Positions 61,602-64,000 of a stretch of DNA of 64,000 bases are shown piece after piece (position 1 is the stretch's first letter; every line of letters starts with the position of its first letter). The position numbers were made by a program, and so were the translations under genes. The stretch is from Timonella corticicola (GTDB lineage Bacteria; Actinomycetota; Actinomycetes; Actinomycetales; Cellulomonadaceae), in NCBI RefSeq assembly GCF_042683685.1, contig NZ_JBHUOP010000004.1:470965-534964 (forward strand). Direction: 5' to 3'. The notes under the pieces were generated by a model. That model had not been told where the DNA came from. It saw only the letters and a program-made list of their open reading frames with translations, and ran no database searches.

Positions 61602-62171
61602 ATGGCTACAGATCCCACAACATTGAGCGAACTCCTTGAGTTCATCCGCAACCGTCCACAACGCGACATCGGCCTGGTGTGCGTGGACGGTCCTGCCGGA
61701 TCAGGCAAGACCACACTCGCTGCCCAGATTGCCCGCGAACTTCACGCGCAAACCATCCACATGGATGACCTCTACGAAGGCTGGGAAGGCATTGCGCAGG
61801 GTGCCCATAACCTCAACAAGTGGATACTCGAACCACTCGCAGCGGGCCGAGACGGTGAATATCAACGATACGACTGGCACCTCGGTGAGTTCGCGGAGCG
61901 GCACCGCGTGCCGCGTGCATCGTGGCTGGTAGTTGAAGGCTGTACGAGCGCAACCAGACTCGTCGACAAGCACGATCCCTTCATCATCTGGGTTGAAGCC
62001 GATGATGAAACAAGACTTGACCGCGGTCTAGAACGCGATGGCGAGCATCTGCGTGATCACTGGCTCACCTTTATGGACACCGAAGCGCGGATCTATGCCG
62101 AGAACGCAACCCGTGACCGGGCGCATATTCACCTCGACGGATTTGGTCAGATTACTGCCCGCAGCATGTGA
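61602..62171 (+). CDS. P-loop kinase-like protein (uridine kinase-like fold)
   Basis: Predicted ATP-binding protein of 189 residues. Walker A 'VDGPAGSGKTTLAAQI' near residues 26-40, 'IHMDDLYEGWEG' (a DD-Y motif as in uridine kinase-like enzymes), 'WLVVEGCTSATR' and 'IWVEADDETRLDRGLERDG'. Such proteins are common in actinobacteria beside argH or tyrS and their substrate is not known to me. ATG 61602 is used; a TTG at 61578 would add eight residues. No good ribosome binding site is seen. Confidence 0.83.
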   Translation: MATDPTTLSELLEFIRNRPQRDIGLVCVDGPAGSGKTTLAAQIARELHAQTIHMDDLYEGWEGIAQGAHNLNKWILEPLAAGRDGEYQRYDWHLGEFAERHRVPRASWLVVEGCTSATRLVDKHDPFIIWVEADDETRLDRGLERDGEHLRDHWLTFMDTEARIYAENATRDRAHIHLDGFGQITARSM

Positions 62172-62224
62172 GATCACAGACAATAAAGTTCAGGTTTCAC
62201 GGCGAAAACAGGCACACTAGTAGG

Positions 62225-62240
62225 GGCGCGTTAACGCGCC
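62225..62240. promoter_or_regulatory. 16-bp perfect palindrome in the tyrS leader
   Basis: GGCGCGTTAACGCGCC is a perfect self-complementary sequence 44 bp before the tyrS start. It may be an operator or form a small RNA hairpin. No T-box features (specifier loop, antiterminator bulge) are visible. Confidence 0.4.
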
Positions 62241-62283
62241 ACGCAATCCCAATCGGGTGTCACCATTTTTACAAGGAGATACG

Positions 62284-63543
62284 GTGAACAACGTTCTTGA
62301 CGAACTACAATGGCGCGGGCTGGTTTCCCAGACCACGGACATTGAGGCGCTACGCGAAGCTCTTGAGAACGGGCCGATCACCTACTATTGCGGATTCGAC
62401 CCAACGGCGCCGTCACTGCACCACGGGCACCTCGTGCAGCTCGTGCTGCTCCGTCACCTGCAACTTGCCGGACACAAGCCCATCGCGCTCGTCGGCGGGG
62501 CGACCGGCCTCATCGGTGACCCGCGCATGTCGGGAGAGCGTGTGCTCAACTCCCGTGAGATCGTTGCAACCTGGGTGGACCGTCTAAGGGAGCAGATATC
62601 ACGGTTCCTCTCGTTTGAAGGCGATAACGCAGCCACCATGGTCAACAACCTGGACTGGCACGGTTCATTGAGCGCGCTCGACTTCCTGCGCGATGTGGGC
62701 AAGCACTACCGGCTTGGCACGATGCTTGCAAAAGACACCGTTGCGCGCCGTCTGGCCTCAGACGAGGGCATCTCGTTTACCGAGTTCAGCTACCAGATCC
62801 TGCAGGGCATGGACTTCCTCGAACTCAACCGTCGCCACGGCTGCACCCTCCAAACCGGAGGAAACGACCAGTGGGGCAACCTGCTCTCGGGCGTCGACCT
62901 TATTCGTAAGGCTGACAAGAAGTCGGTGCATGCTCTGACCACGCCACTCATCACCAAGTCGGACGGCACCAAGTTTGGTAAGTCCGAAGGCGGTGCCGTG
63001 TGGCTCGACCCGGAGATGATGTCACCGTACGCGTTCTACCAGTTCTGGCTGAACTCCGCGGACGAGGACGTGATCGGCTGGCTCAAGACCTTCACGTTCC
63101 GTACCCAGGAACAGATCGCGGAACTCGAACAGTCACTCGTTGAGAAGCCATTCCTGCGCGAGGCACAGCGCGCGCTCGCAGGTGATGTGACTACTCTCGT
63201 TCACGGCGAGAGGGCTACTGAACAGGCAATCGCTGCTTCTGCCGCCTTGTTTGGAAAGGGCGAGTTCTCCGGCCTGGACGTTCAGACTCTGGACGGGGTG
63301 ACCGCTGAACTGCCAAAAGCACAGGTCGCCGTGGGCGGTTCTATCGCTGATGCACTTGTAGAGTCTGGACTCGAAAAGGGTAAGAGCGCTGCCCGCCGAG
63401 CCATTTCCTCGGGTGGCGTGTACGTCAACAACGAGAAGATTGCAGATGAGGACGCTGTTTTCACCGCTGATCAGGTGCTCGCCGATAAGTGGGTCATGAT
63501 CCGCCGCGGTAAGAAGAACTGGGCTGCCGGTCAGGTTTCTTAA
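62284..63543 (+). CDS. tyrS: Tyrosine-tRNA ligase
   Basis: Class I enzyme charging tRNA-Tyr. HIGH-type motif H46-H-G-H49, 'GGNDQWGNLLSG', KMSKS-type motif K230-F-G-K-S234, and a C-terminal S4 domain ('SAARRAISSGGVYVNNEKI'). 419 residues from GTG 62284, with AAGGAG (62273-62278) 5 nt upstream; an open frame to 62257 is not supported. TyrS next to an rRNA operon is a recurrent actinobacterial arrangement. Confidence 0.98.
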   Translation: MNNVLDELQWRGLVSQTTDIEALREALENGPITYYCGFDPTAPSLHHGHLVQLVLLRHLQLAGHKPIALVGGATGLIGDPRMSGERVLNSREIVATWVDRLREQISRFLSFEGDNAATMVNNLDWHGSLSALDFLRDVGKHYRLGTMLAKDTVARRLASDEGISFTEFSYQILQGMDFLELNRRHGCTLQTGGNDQWGNLLSGVDLIRKADKKSVHALTTPLITKSDGTKFGKSEGGAVWLDPEMMSPYAFYQFWLNSADEDVIGWLKTFTFRTQEQIAELEQSLVEKPFLREAQRALAGDVTTLVHGERATEQAIAASAALFGKGEFSGLDVQTLDGVTAELPKAQVAVGGSIADALVESGLEKGKSAARRAISSGGVYVNNEKIADEDAVFTADQVLADKWVMIRRGKKNWAAGQVS

Positions 63544-63552
63544 TCGGCTCTT

Positions 63553-63604
63553 AAGCGGTCCTTGCCTGCTTGGTGTTGCGCCTCGCAGGCAGGGACTGCT
63601 TTTG
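63553..63604 (+). terminator. Rho-independent terminator after tyrS
   Basis: 63553-63569 pairs with 63585-63601 over 17 positions with two G-U pairs; a 15-nt loop; followed by TTTTGTG. Lies 10 bp after the tyrS stop. Confidence 0.85.
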
Positions 63605-64000
63605 TGTAGGTCGCTGATTGGCGACGACTCGGCGGTCTTCGTGTCACTGCGCCTTCCAGCGCTTCTGGTTGGGGTGCTACGGACAGGAACTGTGTCAGGC
63701 CTCACCCGTTTGCCGGTAGCGGATGGGTGGGATGAATGTGTAATGTTTATCGAGTCGCCGCGACAGGTACGAAAAGTAAAAGAATTTGAGCCTTTGGTGC
63801 GTGGTTAGCGTGCGTATCTCTTCTTAGTCCATTCGGATGTAGCAGCCTCAAATTGTGGTTCAGATCGCAGTGGTGTGGTTTGCTTCGATAAGACGGTATG
63901 GAATAGGGTTGAGAGGTTGCCCCGGTTCGGGTTCCTGCTGTTGTGGTGGGGGTTTGGGTTGGTGTGTGGTTGTTGTTTGATATCTCAATAGTGTGTTTGA
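63605..64000 (+). promoter_or_regulatory. Probable promoter and leader of an rRNA operon
   Basis: No gene is visible in these 396 bp. The last 30 bases contain TTGTTTGATATCTCAATAGT, which resembles the conserved processing-leader motif (TTTGAGAACTCAATAGTGTG type) found just before 16S or 23S rRNA genes in actinobacteria. Upstream, TTGCTT (63880-63885) and TAGGGT (63904-63909) with 18-bp spacing are a possible promoter; several others may exist. G/T-rich sequence between 63920 and 63980 is typical of such leaders. The 16S gene itself would start outside the window. Confidence 0.6.

Noticed and set aside
1..64000. Mobile elements, prophage, CRISPR, toxin-antitoxin or secondary-metabolite genes
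   Set aside because: No transposase, integrase, repeat-spacer array or biosynthetic domains are seen; the region is conserved housekeeping sequence.

Overview
This window is an ordinary-looking stretch of chromosome from a mid-to-high-GC Gram-positive actinomycete. The evidence is the actinobacterial gene order (dinB, DUF3040, mraZ and the division/cell-wall cluster, then sepF, yggT and wag31), FtsZ and DivIVA/Wag31 of actinobacterial type, the absence of ftsA, frequent GTG starts, several promoters that look leaderless, and PriA (the actinobacterial HisA). MurE lacks the DNPR motif of diaminopimelate-adding enzymes and reads DDPY instead. This points to an L-Lys (or Orn) type peptidoglycan and suggests Actinomycetaceae or a relative; the assignment is an inference. 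I see no phage, insertion sequence, CRISPR array, tRNA or toxin-antitoxin pair.

Layout, left to right. (1) 1-1274: 3' part of dinB and a DUF3040 membrane protein, closed by a strong hairpin. (2) 1275-1989: a 700-bp non-coding stretch with a perfect 31-bp inverted repeat and two arrays of GTGGNG (MraZ-type) boxes. (3) 1990-23531: the dcw cluster mraZ-rsmH-ftsL-ftsI-murE-murF-mraY-murD-ftsW-murG-murC-ftsQ-ftsZ-pgeF-sepF-yggT-wag31, then a DksA/TraR-type protein, lspA and a RluD-type pseudouridine synthase. These genes make lipid II, polymerise and cross-link it at the septum, and place the divisome and the polar growth machinery. (4) 23557-35303: a GNAT enzyme, dnaE, a PPOX-fold protein, a small S4 protein, an MFS transporter, hisD, a LacI-type regulator and a convergent RecQ-type helicase with a C-terminal phosphoribosyltransferase-like motif.

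(5) 35472-39883: histidine operon hisC-hisB-unknown-hisH-priA-sseB-like, mostly with 4-bp overlaps. (6) 39952-44120, minus strand: two groups, DUF1844/coiled-coil membrane protein/lipoprotein protease (overlapping genes), and a Fur-family regulator followed by a catalase. (7) 44121-49625 and on to 52195: a structured leader, infC (probable AUC start), rpmI, rplT, terminator, a SpoU-type rRNA methyltransferase, an amino-acid permease, pheS-pheT. (8) 52276-61454: a small membrane protein on the minus strand, then the complete arginine operon argCJBDFR with argGH, carrying glutamate to arginine with its own repressor. (9) 61602-64000: a P-loop kinase-like protein, tyrS with terminator, then about 400 bp that appear to be the promoter and processing leader of an rRNA operon whose 16S gene would begin just outside the window.

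The most interesting items are not a new system but regulatory and architectural details: the paired MraZ-box arrays, the perfect inverted repeat, the three-hairpin infC leader with an AUC start, the RecQ-PRTase fusion, an unrecognised gene locked inside the his operon, and the overlapping DUF1844/coiled-coil/protease operon.
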